Below are positions 1-10,687 of a DNA stretch of 64,000 nt, piece after piece. Within the stretch, counting starts at the first letter, position 1. Each line of letters begins with the position of its first letter. The notes under the pieces were generated by a model. It searched no databases. It had not been told where the DNA came from and was given only the letters and a program-made list of their open reading frames with translations. Origin of the DNA: Trichosphaerium sp. ATCC 40318 (Eukaryota; Discosea; Flabellinia; Trichosidae); NCBI GenBank assembly GCA_038496445.1, contig JALMLS010000204.1, positions 186,001 through 250,000 of the forward strand. Reading direction: 5' to 3'. The translations under genes were made by a program, and so were the position numbers.

Positions 1-706
1 TCCCAATGTTCCTACTTTGGTACTCTCTTGCGTTTCATTCTTTCTAACATTAGTTTTATTCAGGTAGCGAATGGTCGTACTACTACACATCTCGAATACA
101 TCCTGACGACTCCCGTTGGACAAAGCATAGATAAACAAGGAATAACACCAAGTTTTGTTGATTTGGTAAACACTTTAGAACAGTTACACACAAACGGATT
201 TGTTCACAGGTACCTGTTGGTTCTTTTTTCAACATACTTATTGGTATGTAAAGGGACATAAGTATTGATAATATTGTTGTACATAACAACAAATGTGTAT
301 TAATAGACTGGGGAACAGCAATAAAGACAAACTTAAGGACAGAGTTTGAAGGTAGTACATTCTTTGGTTGTAAGGAAGTACACTTCAACATTCACAAAAA
401 ATTTGTTTACTTGCCTTCCTACGATCTCATGTCTCTTGTCCGTGTATTTGCAATGACAGGACAGTACAAACACAAAATGTCAGAACTCAATTCATTTCAT
501 GCTGAAGTGGAATGGGATGAGGGACACCTGGCAAATCAACAAGCGTTCATAGATTTCACAAGACATTGATGCTAATTTTACTGATGCTTATAAACTAGCA
601 TCAGCGCTTGACTACCAAGGCTTGAGGCAGTTTTTTAGTCAAAGACAATGCCTAGCACTTGTGCCATTTAGGATCAATGCATAGATAGTGACATTACAAC
701 AATAAA
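1..706 (+). pseudogene. Partial inverted copy of the nuclease-kinase gene (kinase C-terminal half), broken
   Basis: The sequence reads on the plus strand as the C-terminal half of a protein kinase-like domain, closely matching the minus-strand gene at 1166-3518. Splicing 210-253 (GT...AG, 44 nt) restores the catalytic loop HRDISIDNI and the metal-binding LIDWG. The copy then lacks 14 nt that are present in the other copy (around 567), which gives a TGA at 567-569 and shifts the remaining frame. Similarity continues through the former C-terminus into the 3' flank to about 706. The left end runs out of the window, so the N-terminal part cannot be judged. I infer a pseudogene; an alternative is a truncated protein ending just before the lost segment. 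Confidence 0.75.
1..706. repeat. Left arm of a large inverted repeat
   Basis: This arm is the reverse-complement counterpart of about 1143-1860. Exon sequence is well conserved between the arms, the introns differ, and one arm has a 14-nt deletion. The spacer between the arms is about 435 nt and holds no recognisable gene. Confidence 0.8.
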
Positions 707-1142
707 AGTACGAAAAGTGTAATGCAATAAAAACAACCTTGTTTTGTGGTAAAAGTCTTGATATGTAATAAATGCCGTTGAACAGTTGAACACTTTCTCA
801 CTTAATTGTGCGTCTAAATAAGGAGAAGCGACAAACGGGATAGTTAACAGAATTGATGGGTTACTACATCATCATGAAACGTTGACGTGTGAAGGTTCAC
901 ATAGTGCTACTCTTTAGTAACTGAACGTCTTGTAGGTCTGATGAAACATGGAAGTTTTAGAATAGCCTGGCATCAGTACAACACTGTACACTTTCGCAGG
1001 TTAAATAAACAAAAAGAAATGTGAACACACCAGCAGTATTAGTAATTTCTTTCAACTTGATAAGTTTCAAGAACAGATTACATACATGTAAAATAGATAT
1101 TGTATCCAGTAGTCTTTTTTTACTTTACTATTCAGTGCATTA
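707..1142. other. Spacer between inverted repeat arms
   Basis: No ORF or RNA gene could be supported here. The stretch is AT-rich and lies between the 3' ends of the two convergent kinase copies. Confidence 0.5.
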
Positions 1143-1860
1143 CATGTTATTGTTGTCATGTACTATCATAGCTGCTTGAACGGAACCAGCGCTAGGCATT
1201 GGGTATGAGTAAAAAACTGCCTCAAGCCTTGGTAGTCAAGCGCTGATGCTAGTTTATAAGCATCAGTAAAATTAGCATCAAGAAGTGTATCCCAATGCCT
1301 TGTGAAATCTATGAACGCTTGTTGATTTGCCAAATGGGCAAATCTCCAATCCACTTCAGCATGAAATGAATTGAGTTCTGACATTTTGTGTTTGTACTGT
1401 CCTGTCATTGCAAATACACGGACAAGAGACATGAGATCGTAGGAAGGCAAGTAAACAAATTTTTTGTGAATGTTGAAGTGCACTTCCTTACAACCAAAGA
1501 ATGTACTACCTTCAAACTCTGTCCTTAAGTTTGTCTTTATCGCTGTTCCCCAGTCTATTAATACGCACTGTTTGTTGTGTACAACAATATTATCAATGCT
1601 TATGTCCCTATTACAATTGAGCCCGATATGTTATAACAAGACACGTGCCTGTGAACAAATCCGTTTGCATGTAACTGTTCTAAAGTGTCTACCAAACCAA
1701 CAAAACTTGGTGTTATTAGCTTTTTATCTAGTGTTTGTCCAGCAGGAGCTGTTACACTGTAGTGGAGCCCTTTGGTGGTTTTACCACTTGCAATCTGACC
1801 AAAAATATAGTAAGCATATTGAGTTAAAAGTAAAGGAGTACCAAAGTAGGGACATTGGCT
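1143..1860. repeat. Right arm of the large inverted repeat
   Basis: This arm carries the 3' end of the intact nuclease-kinase gene (minus strand) and mirrors 1-706. Confidence 0.8.
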
Positions 1861-3518
1861 TCATTTATGGCTTTGAGCATATCTATCTCGTGTTTGACTA
1901 CATACTCAGCTAATTTGCTTTTGAAAACTTTGAGAGCCACACAAACACTGTCATTTTCATCAACAATGTATTTCGAGCTTGAGGTGAGCAATGTGTCAGG
2001 GATATCAATGGAGTACACGTTTGCTGTGCCACCCTTGCCAAGGAGTTTATGTGGTATCAAACTTATACCCTGGTGTTGTAAAACAACTGGACTCCAACCC
2101 AAGTTCTCAGGCGAAGAGCTAAGAAAGTGGTTCAACATTTGAGAACCTGATGCATCGTTTGTGGTGTAGTCATATACACTAGAAACACTATAATAGTGAG
2201 ATGCCTCAATGTCATTCCACATCGCTTTAATAAACATGATGTACTTATGGTTCGACAACACACCCCACATAAACTTGCGGTCTGGTAATGCTTTCATGTA
2301 CAATGAAAGAACGTGCCTACAATAATAGTGAGACAAAATATTGTTAGAAATTCGTACATGACTTGTCCTATTTCTTCAGATGTAAAGTACGTTCTATGGC
2401 CGGCTTTTACTTCCCATACAGCCACAGCTTGCATTTCAGACTTGCAATGAATGTTCTTTGCTGTCAATGTAATATCAGGCTTCTTTGAGTCGAGCATGCT
2501 AGGTTTATTTGCTCCCTTTGTACCATCCACATGCATATCATAGTACGACAAAAAAGGTATTTCCAAGCCTTTTAGTATACTCACTACCAACTCTTGTAGC
2601 TTGGACTTTGTGTCTTCAGTATTTATTACATCTTCTTGGTTTGGATCTATTAACACGTCGCTTTGAGGTTTTGTAATACCACAAAATTTAATGAGACAGT
2701 TATCTTCGTCTTTTATGTAAAAGTCTGGTATCTTCATTTTCTTCATGTTGAACTGCTTGTTGCATTTGTAAACACTTTCATAATCTGAATACAAATTAGA
2801 TTACTACACAGATATATTAAGAGAGTGTACCAAGACCCAGTAACTTTGAGAATGTTCTGACACTGCCAAAAAGCCTTTTCAATTCTCTAGCTTCCTCAAG
2901 TATAATGGTATGTTTTTCTTTGTACTTTGTTTCTAGTACTCGATACTGTTCTTTCTGTTTAGCAAGGTTCGTGTAATATTGTTCCTTTAACTCTTTATAT
3001 TTTAACCTGCTTTCTACTGCACTTCTTTTAATACTATCATTCATTGCTCGCAATAATTCCATCACCTCTGGGTCTATGGAGTTGGGCTTTGTAAATGGGT
3101 CTTCATTGTCTGTAGGCTGTTGGGGGTCTCTTCTTTTAACTAGTTTTTCAGGTGAAGAGTCAACAACCTCTGCAACTCTTTGTTAAAAGTAAAGTTAAGA
3201 GTTTCATTTTATGTACCTGACACATACTGTTTGCGTTTTTTTGAAACACGAGTACTCTTTGTTGTTTTGCGCTTGCGTTTCGTTTGTTTGGTTTGTTTTT
3301 TCACAACTTCCTGTTTTTTCTTTGGTGTAGAGTCTGAATACGCTGATTGAGTGGTAAACAAGGGCAACAATAAACAAAGAAAACAAATAGCTTGAACTTA
3401 CTCTCCGTGGCGCTTGTACGTTGATTGCGGGTCATACCTAGCGTTGCATGAATTGGTAGGTCTAAACGACTTTAACGCTGTTGTTCGTACTCCTTGTTAT
3501 TCGTTTACGTTCAGCCAT
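1166..3518 (-). CDS. Nuclease-kinase fusion, Crinkler/FunK1-like effector family
   Basis: I start at the ATG at 3518 (first residues MAERKRITRS) and splice about six short introns. In order the protein has a short basic N-terminus with a Lys/Arg block that looks like a nuclear localisation signal (KRKRKTTKSTRVSKKRK), a coiled coil around 2830-3070, a PD-(D/E)XK-type core (KPDITL, then AVWEVKAG, then a Gln in EEIGQVM), and a kinase-like domain. The kinase part has a Gly loop GKGGTANVY, VALK, HE, HRDISIDNI and LIDWG in place of DFG. HRDIS with LIDW is typical of fungal FunK1 and Crinkler-type kinases. The intron splitting HRD (1608-1648) begins with GC, not GT. Restriction-like nuclease plus kinase modules are known among Crinkler-class eukaryotic effectors derived from transposons. 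Substrate and function are unknown. The coding frame is otherwise intact through the TGA at 1166. Confidence 0.75.
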
Positions 3519-4068
3519 AATTGATTGACGCTGCAGGTTATTTACAGATCCAAAGAAAGACTTTGGTAGGCTAATATTTTCCAGACTTACCTAAAATAGT
3601 AACTGAAATCATTCATTTTACTTGACTGGCACAATTATTGACTCGTACTTTGCCCTGCACAAAATTATGTCTGATACGGGATAACAAGGGACATGCCTGG
3701 AACAAATCCACAATTTATTTAGGCCATTGCAGACACTTGACTGATTGCATAAAAGCGTTAGCAGGCGTTTGTTCTTAAAAGCACAAAAGTAGCATTCAAT
3801 CAATAAATGTCTGTCACCTTACTATTCCTCCCCTGTTCTTTCTGAACTGGGGAATCTCTGTAGCACAAAGGTGACAGACGAAGGTATCAGTGCTCTATGC
3901 TCTTCTCACTTGGTTAGCCAGACTCAAAGATTACAAACGATTTCATAAACTCAAAACCCTTACTAAATGTCATACGGTGGTATAGATGAACCAGAAGACA
4001 AGAGAGGTTAATAAACGGTCTTTATTTTTTTTTCGCTTTTTTTTTTCTTCAAAAAGCAACCAAGCGCT
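3519..4068. other. Intergenic region between nuclease-kinase and CCT1 genes
   Basis: It contains a long hairpin (3809-3879). A faint resemblance to the kinase splice region near 3660-3760 was noted but is too weak to call. AATAAA for the CCT1 gene is at 4021-4026 (minus). Confidence 0.5.
3809..3879. repeat. 71-bp hairpin-forming inverted repeat
   Basis: The outer arms GTCTGTCACCTT (3809-3820) and AAGGTGACAGAC (3868-3879) are perfect reverse complements. Inside them, ATTCCTCCCCTGTTC can pair imperfectly with GAACTGGGGAAT. It could be a small mobile-element remnant, a structured RNA or a protein-binding site; no further family is recognised. Confidence 0.6.
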
Positions 4069-6582
4069 TTAATGACGGTGTTTCTTTGGTGCTGGTTTAG
4101 GGTTCAATTTAATCATATCATCAATTCTCAAAATTGTGATTGCAGCTTCAGTGGCAAATCGAATAGATTTTACCTTGCTGAGACCAGGCTCAACGATACC
4201 AGCCTATAAATAGCGTTAGAATATCAAGTATACAACTGGCTTAAACAAAGAAGAAAATAGACGTACCTTAACAGGATCGATGGCTTTTTGGTTTTTAAGG
4301 TCCAAACCATACATTTTAAACTGTTTCTTGTCATCAGACTTAAGTGCACTGGCGTGCAAAGTGCATAGTTTTGCTACGAGATCTGTGGAATCTACACCAG
4401 CATTGGTAGCAAGCGTCTTTGGGATAACAAGGAGAGCCTTGGCAAACTCTGAAATAGCGAGCTATAAAAAATAAAGTCAGTAAGCAAACAGAACAAGTTT
4501 TTATCGAATTTCTTTCCGTACCTGTTCGCGAGTGCCAATAGTCTTGGCAAATCCACCCAAGTACATTGCAAGAGCTGTTTCAACGGCACCTAAAGAAGAA
4601 TTGTAAGAATTTGAAGCACATACAAAGCAAAATCCAAAAAACAGAAACTTATGTACCTGCACCAGGAACAATAGATCTTGATTCTAGAACACGTTTTACA
4701 GCGCATAGAGAATCGTGTACGGATCGCTCCATTTCTTCAAGCATGTAAGTGTTGGCTCCTCTCAAGATTAGAGAAGAAGACAAGCTGTGCTTGGTGCCCT
4801 AAAAATAAGTGAGTCAATCAATTTATAGCTAACAATAACAATAGAGCTAGAAAAACGATAGGACAACGTACAGATAAAAGAATACATTCGTTATCTCCTA
4901 CGTGAATTTGCTCAACGAGATCAGCAGTACCCAAGCAATCAGCATTGAAAGTGGATCCTTCTTCGTCGTCATCGATCATTTCAAGTACAACACGTGCTAA
5001 AGAACGCTGTTAGATCGAGAGAAAACAATTGGAAAAAAACTTGTGAATGTTTTTTGAGTTCCGTTCCGGAAAGCGAATAAAAGGACCCAAACAGGTACGT
5101 ACCACCAGTACAATCAGCAATACGATTCAAATCTCTGAGTGTAACACGTCTGACGCCCATAGCCTTAGCTTGAACGAGGTATTTTGCGGACAAGTCATCA
5201 AGACCCTTAGATGTGAGGATAACATTAGCGCCTGCGTCGAGGATCTTCTTAATCTTCCTCTTAACCATATCTTGTTCTCTACAATCGATATTAAAAAAAG
5301 AACTTCAAAAAAAAAAGGTCTTTTGAGACGCACTCTTCTTGGATCTTCAACAAGTCTTTTGGTCCCTTCTTGATCTTTACACCGTGAGGTAGAGCAGCCT
5401 TTTTAAGACCGAAGTTGATACAAGCAATCTTTGCGCCTTTAATTTTTTTTGGCATACCTACAACGATGTTGTGAGCGTTTTGTTTTGAAATAACGCTATT
5501 TGTAAAAAAAATATTTACCTTGAGCAGCAACAGTACAGTTCAAAGCAAAGCCTTCTACAAAGATTGATTCCTTTGCGCTCTTTCCTGGAGCTTTAAGGAT
5601 GTGTACAGCGCTAACTGGGTAGGTTGTTCTTCTACCTAGAGGAGTTGTCGTTTAGAAAAATGACTTTTTGATTAAATCTCAAACAGCTATAGCGTACCAT
5701 CTGGTGTGGTCATACCAACACGTTTAATAGCCTTAACAACAAGATCAGAGAAAAATATCTTGTCTGGTCCGATCAATTTTGAGGACATTGAGGTTTGTGC
5801 TACTTGTAACAAGACATCATCGCCAAGACCTTCAACCTAGGTTCGCAGTAATGTTAGTAATGCGTTAAGAGTCATTTTAAGTGTCTTCACGTACAATGAC
5901 TCTCAAATTGTCTCTGATGTATTTGGTGGCTTCTCTCATGGCCATAAGGTACCCACTGATGACTGTTGTAGGGTGGATCTTGTTCTTTACGAGAATATTG
6001 GCGCGCTACGCTCTGTAAGGGAAAATTGGTTGTAAGCGCGGTTTACGTACTCTCAAAAGCTCAGCGGCTACTAAAACTACGCTGGTTGTACCTACGTCGG
6101 GCGTCAGAAAGAGTATCACAAAAAGTTGAAAAAAAAATTTTAAGCGTACCATCACCAACCTCATCGTCTTGGCGTTCGGCAAGTTGAACAAGAACTTTGG
6201 CTGCGGGATGTTCGACTAATAATGAATAAGGCGTTTGCCTGTACGATTTCTACTTTAACCAAGAAATAGGTAGTAACGTAGTGTCGTAGTGGATACGCTT
6301 ACGATTACGTAACAAACGATGTAAAACAAGAATGTACCTTCCAATTTTTTGAGGATGGTGGCGCCATCGTTTGAGATGGTTACATCACCGATTTGATCGA
6401 CAATCATCTTATCCAAGCCAATTGGACCAAGGGACGACTTTAGGATGTTTCCAAGGGACACACACGCGGTAACTAGGTAATTAGAAACAATATCTAGCGT
6501 TTTTGTAAAGCGAACCATTCTGTGTGCGAATGTCTTGGTCCTTTTGTCTCTCTCCGTCAATAATAGATAACAACGACGTCAT
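4069..6582 (-). CDS. CCT1: T-complex chaperonin subunit alpha (CCT1/TCP-1)
   Basis: This is a subunit of the cytosolic TRiC/CCT ring that folds actin, tubulin and other proteins with ATP. About 14 short exons splice in frame from the ATG at 6582 to the TAA at 4069. Visible family motifs are [23 protein letters not shown], a match to [24 protein letters not shown] (read in parts), the [11 protein letters not shown] helix, [11 protein letters not shown], the apical-domain segment [19 protein letters not shown], and the C-terminal equatorial segment with [12 protein letters not shown]. The alpha assignment rests on [14 protein letters not shown] and on the N-terminus following [15 protein letters not shown]. 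The C-terminus is Lys/His rich. A polyadenylation-like AATAAA lies about 45 nt downstream. The first intron starts GTTCGC. Length is close to the family norm (about 545 residues). Confidence 0.93.
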
Positions 6583-6900
6583 TGGTAATGAAGATTAGTG
6601 CAGCTGTTGACTATGAAGTTACTTTACTCACAAAAAAAAAATTTGCCGGATATTAGGCTGAAATCTAGCTCTTTTTCAAAAGCAGTGAATGAACGCATCA
6701 ATATGTCAACTATGAAAACAGATGTGTAATGTAACAACACAAAAATGGTTTTAGAAACTGCAGTGAGCACTAAAACCTAAAAATGCGACAAATGTGCTGC
6801 TCTACGTTGGGGTGTCAAGTGTAATGACACTGATTTAGCTTGGCGTTTTGAAGGTCAAAGCCAGTAGTTATATTTACTAAACACAATACCGTAACCATCA
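6583..6900. promoter_or_regulatory. Divergent intergenic region (CCT1 / Xaa-Pro dipeptidase)
   Basis: This 318-nt stretch lies between divergently transcribed genes and must hold both promoters. No specific element could be assigned. Confidence 0.5.
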
Positions 6901-8849
6901 ATGGACAAGATATGCAGACTCCCTAGACCTCCAACACAATTATTCGCAAAAAATAGAACACGACTGTTTGCTGCGCTTGAAAAAAGAGTTACAGGACCGT
7001 TTTTGGTCCATGTAGAAGGTGGTAAACAAAAGCTACGAAACGCTGATGTGGATCTTGTGTTTAGACAAGAGTCTGATTTTCTGTGCGTAGGAGAGTGTTT
7101 AAACGTCGCTAAATACAAAATAGGTGGCTGACAGGTTGCGACTATCCAGATTGCTCCATTGTGCTCGACAGCGTCGGAAAAAAGGTATTACAATGTTTAT
7201 AAACGGTTTGATCAGTAGCAGTTTTCACTTAACTTTCCGCCAAAAGGCTATTCTCTTTGTGCCAAAGCCAGATGAACGCTACGCTGTATGGCACGGTACT
7301 CCTGAAACACTTGAACAGATCAAAAGTAAATTTGGGATTGATGTGTACGCACACTGCGAATTTTTGTAAAAATAAGGCAAGCTAATAACGTCGCAGGCAA
7401 TACGATGAGGATAAGATGAAAATGTTTGGTATGCAAAATAAGATGAGACTCGTTTTAGAGCTATCTGCCAAAGAACCTGCAGGCGTAATGGGTCCAACAA
7501 GTGTCTTGAGAACGTACGTAACAATATTTAGAAGCGTTAAAAGTATTTTAAAGTTTGCATTTGCGCCTTTTTTCTGATTGTATCATCTTAGTGTTATTAA
7601 CGAACTGCGCTCAATAAAAACTGAAGAGGAGATTGCTCTCATGAAGGCCATCTCAAAAGTCAGCAGGTACAGTAAATAGTTTATTAAGGTATCGTAACTG
7701 ACACATGTCATTTAGCGATGCTCATGCTCACGTGATGAAAATTGTTACTCCTGGGTCTTATGAATTTCAATTGGTACATTTTCTTTTCTCACTTTTTTTT
7801 GTTCTGCTCTGGTTCTTCCTTCTTCTTTAACGTATATTAGGAGTCTGAATTTTATAACTATTGCGGTATACGGGGTATGCGCCATCAAGCGTATTTGCCA
7901 ATCGTTGGCGCAGGAAAGAATGGAGCTGTCTTGCATTACATGACGTACATTTATTTTAACGATTTTTTTTGCTTTTTTTTACCTTGTGTTCTTTCGGTTT
8001 AACTTATTTGATAGTAACACCGATGAAATTAAAGACGGCGATTTGGTTCTCATCGACGCAGGCGGTGAATTGAGTGGATATGCATCAGACATCACACGTA
8101 CCGTATTAATTTAGTAACTGTTAGCCTGACTTTTGTTGTAGGTACTTTCCCAGCCAACGGAAAGTTCACACCTCTACAAAAGGAAGTGTACGAAATTGTG
8201 TTGAATTGTCAAAAGAAGTGTATTGAGCGCATAAAGCCAGGACTAGACTTTAACTTGGAACTCAAAGTATTAGCTGAAGAATTCCTACTTGAAGGATTAC
8301 TCAAAGCAGAGTTCATCCAGGTAACAACATTATTTGTAATTATTTGATAGTACAAGTCAAGTTTAGAAGGTTTTCTTATACTGACCACTAGGGTCCAATG
8401 GTCATGCTGAAGAGGAATAAAATAGCTCGTGTATTCATGCCACATGGCTTAGGTCATTTATTGGGATTAGATGTACATGACACATCAATGTATCCTAAGG
8501 TATTGTAGATTGCTTTTTTTTTCATTTTCTAAAAAAATTTCAGGTACCTCTTGCAGAGGGCATGATTGTCACTATTGAGCCAGGTATATATTTTAATGGA
8601 TACTTAATCGATGAGGCTTTCAAGAACGAAGAGGTTGTCAAGTTCTTGAACACAAGTACGGAGCAATCTCACCAAACGCTTTTTCAAAAATAAGCTAACA
8701 AATATCTTTCAGAAAAAATTGAGAAATGCAGAAACTTTGGTGGCATCCGCATTGAAGATGATATTCTTGTAACAAAAGATGGGTATGAAAACCTTACTGT
8801 CATTGCAAAGGAGACATCAGAAATCGAGGCTATAATGGCAAGCACTTAG
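6901..8849 (+). CDS. PEPD: Xaa-Pro dipeptidase (prolidase, peptidase family M24B)
   Basis: Prolidase cleaves dipeptides with C-terminal proline using two metal ions, normally in the cytosol. Starting at the ATG at 6901, short introns splice in frame to the TAG at 8847-8849. The N-terminal non-catalytic domain includes [17 protein letters not shown]. The pita-bread catalytic domain shows all expected metal-ligand motifs: [48 protein letters not shown], and [25 protein letters not shown] matches the helix before the catalytic domain. No signal peptide is seen. The gene looks complete and functional. Confidence 0.93.
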
Positions 8850-8987
8850 CTTGGCTGTACATCAAAATTGTAAAGTTCATAAAAGCTTTTCGTTTTTTTT
8901 TTTGGAAACTGGCAACGTTGACAGTTAAGCGGAATGGACTGCCGTTGATTTACATATGGCTGTTGTTTCCATGTATAAGGGAGCCTG
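8850..8987. other. Short intergenic region
   Basis: A 138-nt gap between two genes on the same strand. No element was recognised. Confidence 0.4.
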
Positions 8988-10085
8988 ATGCGGTTATTTA
9001 TTGCCATTAAGACGTTATTTGTGGTGATTGCTGTTAGCAATGCTTTTATTTTCAGAGACGCGTTAGTACATAGACTAGATAGGTTATTAAATCATTTTAG
9101 AAGCGGTTTGAAGGATTGTGACTTGAGCCACACGTCAGACGCCAGAATAAGCGTAGCGTACGTTCTTTACGTTACCACAATGCTTATATCGCGTAGTCAT
9201 CGTATTACACCAATTTTAAACAAGTATGGCGTTGAAATGTCACAAGACTGCCCTTTTCACTCTTCACACGATGTCTTACTCAAAGTACGCCTTCGTAATT
9301 GATTTCTAGCATGTTCTTAAAGTTGATCAGCTGGAACAACTTAAAACTTTCAACAGAAACCGTAAGTTCTGGCGTTGTGATGATTGCAAGCGTGCTTTTA
9401 AAACAGAAGATTATATGAACCAACATTTATTTCGTAAGCACTTCACCTTGAACGCTAAAGTGCGTAATCACGTGTCATTCAATCGACACAAAGATCCTTC
9501 CATACTTCTTCTTTTGGGCGATTTACTTCTTATGTTTGCTATTAGGATCACGGTGCTTGTCTTAGTGACTTCTGTGTAATGCTAAGGTGTCAAACAAAGA
9601 TACCTAAATGGAGGTCCGAGCGTTGTGTTGTGTCAACAATGTCACAGCTAAAAACGCAATGCAATAAGATTGTAAAGAAATGCGTACCTGTCACTTCAAA
9701 AAATCATTTGTTGGCTGAGAGTACGTAATGATATCTGTTAGTAACTATTTAACGCCAGCTTTATAGTTGCTCTAAAGAAGGAGTTATGTGGTCCAATTCG
9801 TTGTGATAATGGCAAGTACCCTGCTATTTTCCTGAAGCCCAGACAAGACACTAGTTACCGACCTATTTATGTCCTTCTTATTACAATTGGCACTCTTTTA
9901 TGTGTGGCGTACTATGGCATCCTATTGTTCATTAGAAGGTAATAATTACATGCACGTCATTATATAGCGCATAGTGCTGACGTTCTTCTAGCGAGATGGC
10001 AACTGATACGTCGCAAATTAGAGGTAGAAAGAAACCATGGTATTCTTCTTTATGCCCACCAAAACACGCGAAAAAAAGGCTGTAA
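8988..10085 (+). CDS. Secretory-pathway C2H2 zinc-finger, single-pass membrane protein
   Basis: Five exons (8988-9284, 9310-9459, 9546-9720, 9767-9938, 9992-10085) sum to 888 nt, an exact frame of 295 residues plus stop. The protein begins with a hydrophobic signal peptide (MRLFIAIKTLFVVIAVSNAF). It then has a C2H2 finger (WRCDDCKRAFKTEDYMNQHL, followed by His about 5 residues on), a Cys-containing segment (DHGACLSDFC-like), a transmembrane segment (PIYVLLITIGTLLCVAYYGI) and a basic cytosolic tail. A classical finger in a lumenal position is unusual, since most C2H2 proteins are nuclear. Similar signal-peptide/finger/TM proteins occur in various eukaryotes but I know of no assigned function. 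The first intron is only 25 nt. Confidence 0.75.
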
Positions 10086-10687
10086 CGTTTGTTTATGGGC
10101 GCATGGTATCTGATTCAAAAATAATGTACAAATAACACCTTGTGTAGAAGGTATAAAAGCTAATAACGCAACTCAATAGTAGAAGTGATAACTTTTAATT
10201 GGTTGTGCTTTGTTATACGTACACAAAAAAGCACCCATTTATTTGTTGCTCATTAAAACAGGAAAGTGTTGTTTATTGTCTCGCAGCTAATGGTTCAATG
10301 CGTTTATAGTGTTTTGACATTGTATATGAATGTTCTTGCTACCGCCAATACGTTTCGCTTCTTTAGCTCCACTAGCCGCAGTGCGCATGGATACTTGAAT
10401 TTACGCCAAATTTCTTTCCGCTAGTTATTTTGTAAACTTTCGCAACCACAGGAAAGCACAGGCAAGTTTTCGTATTAAATTCCGAAATCCCGTTTAAACG
10501 CACGTGATATAAGCCGTGGGTGTTTTTTCTGGAGTTGTTTACAATTAGAGTTTCGTTTCCTCCAAAACGCTACCATAAATTGCTACCGTCACGTGACTAC
10601 AAAATTAACTTCCGACTTTCTCCTATTTGTAAAAAATCATTTTGGACACAATTCTGTATTCACCCGTTTTAATTTACATTTAGTCAC
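10086..10687. promoter_or_regulatory. Intergenic region upstream of the Reeler/LPMO-like gene
   Basis: No ORF is supported in these 602 nt. Two CACGTG palindromes lie within 200 nt of the downstream ATG (near 10502 and 10591), a plausible bHLH-type binding site pair. Confidence 0.45.

Noticed and set aside
83-391. Minus-strand ORF over the left kinase copy, and its twin at 1470-1913
   Set aside because: Both are antisense shadows of the kinase exons; the sense frame carries the HRD and DWG motifs.
3618-3803. Short minus-strand ORF with slight similarity to the kinase splice region
   Set aside because: The similarity is too short and irregular, and there is no domain or start context.
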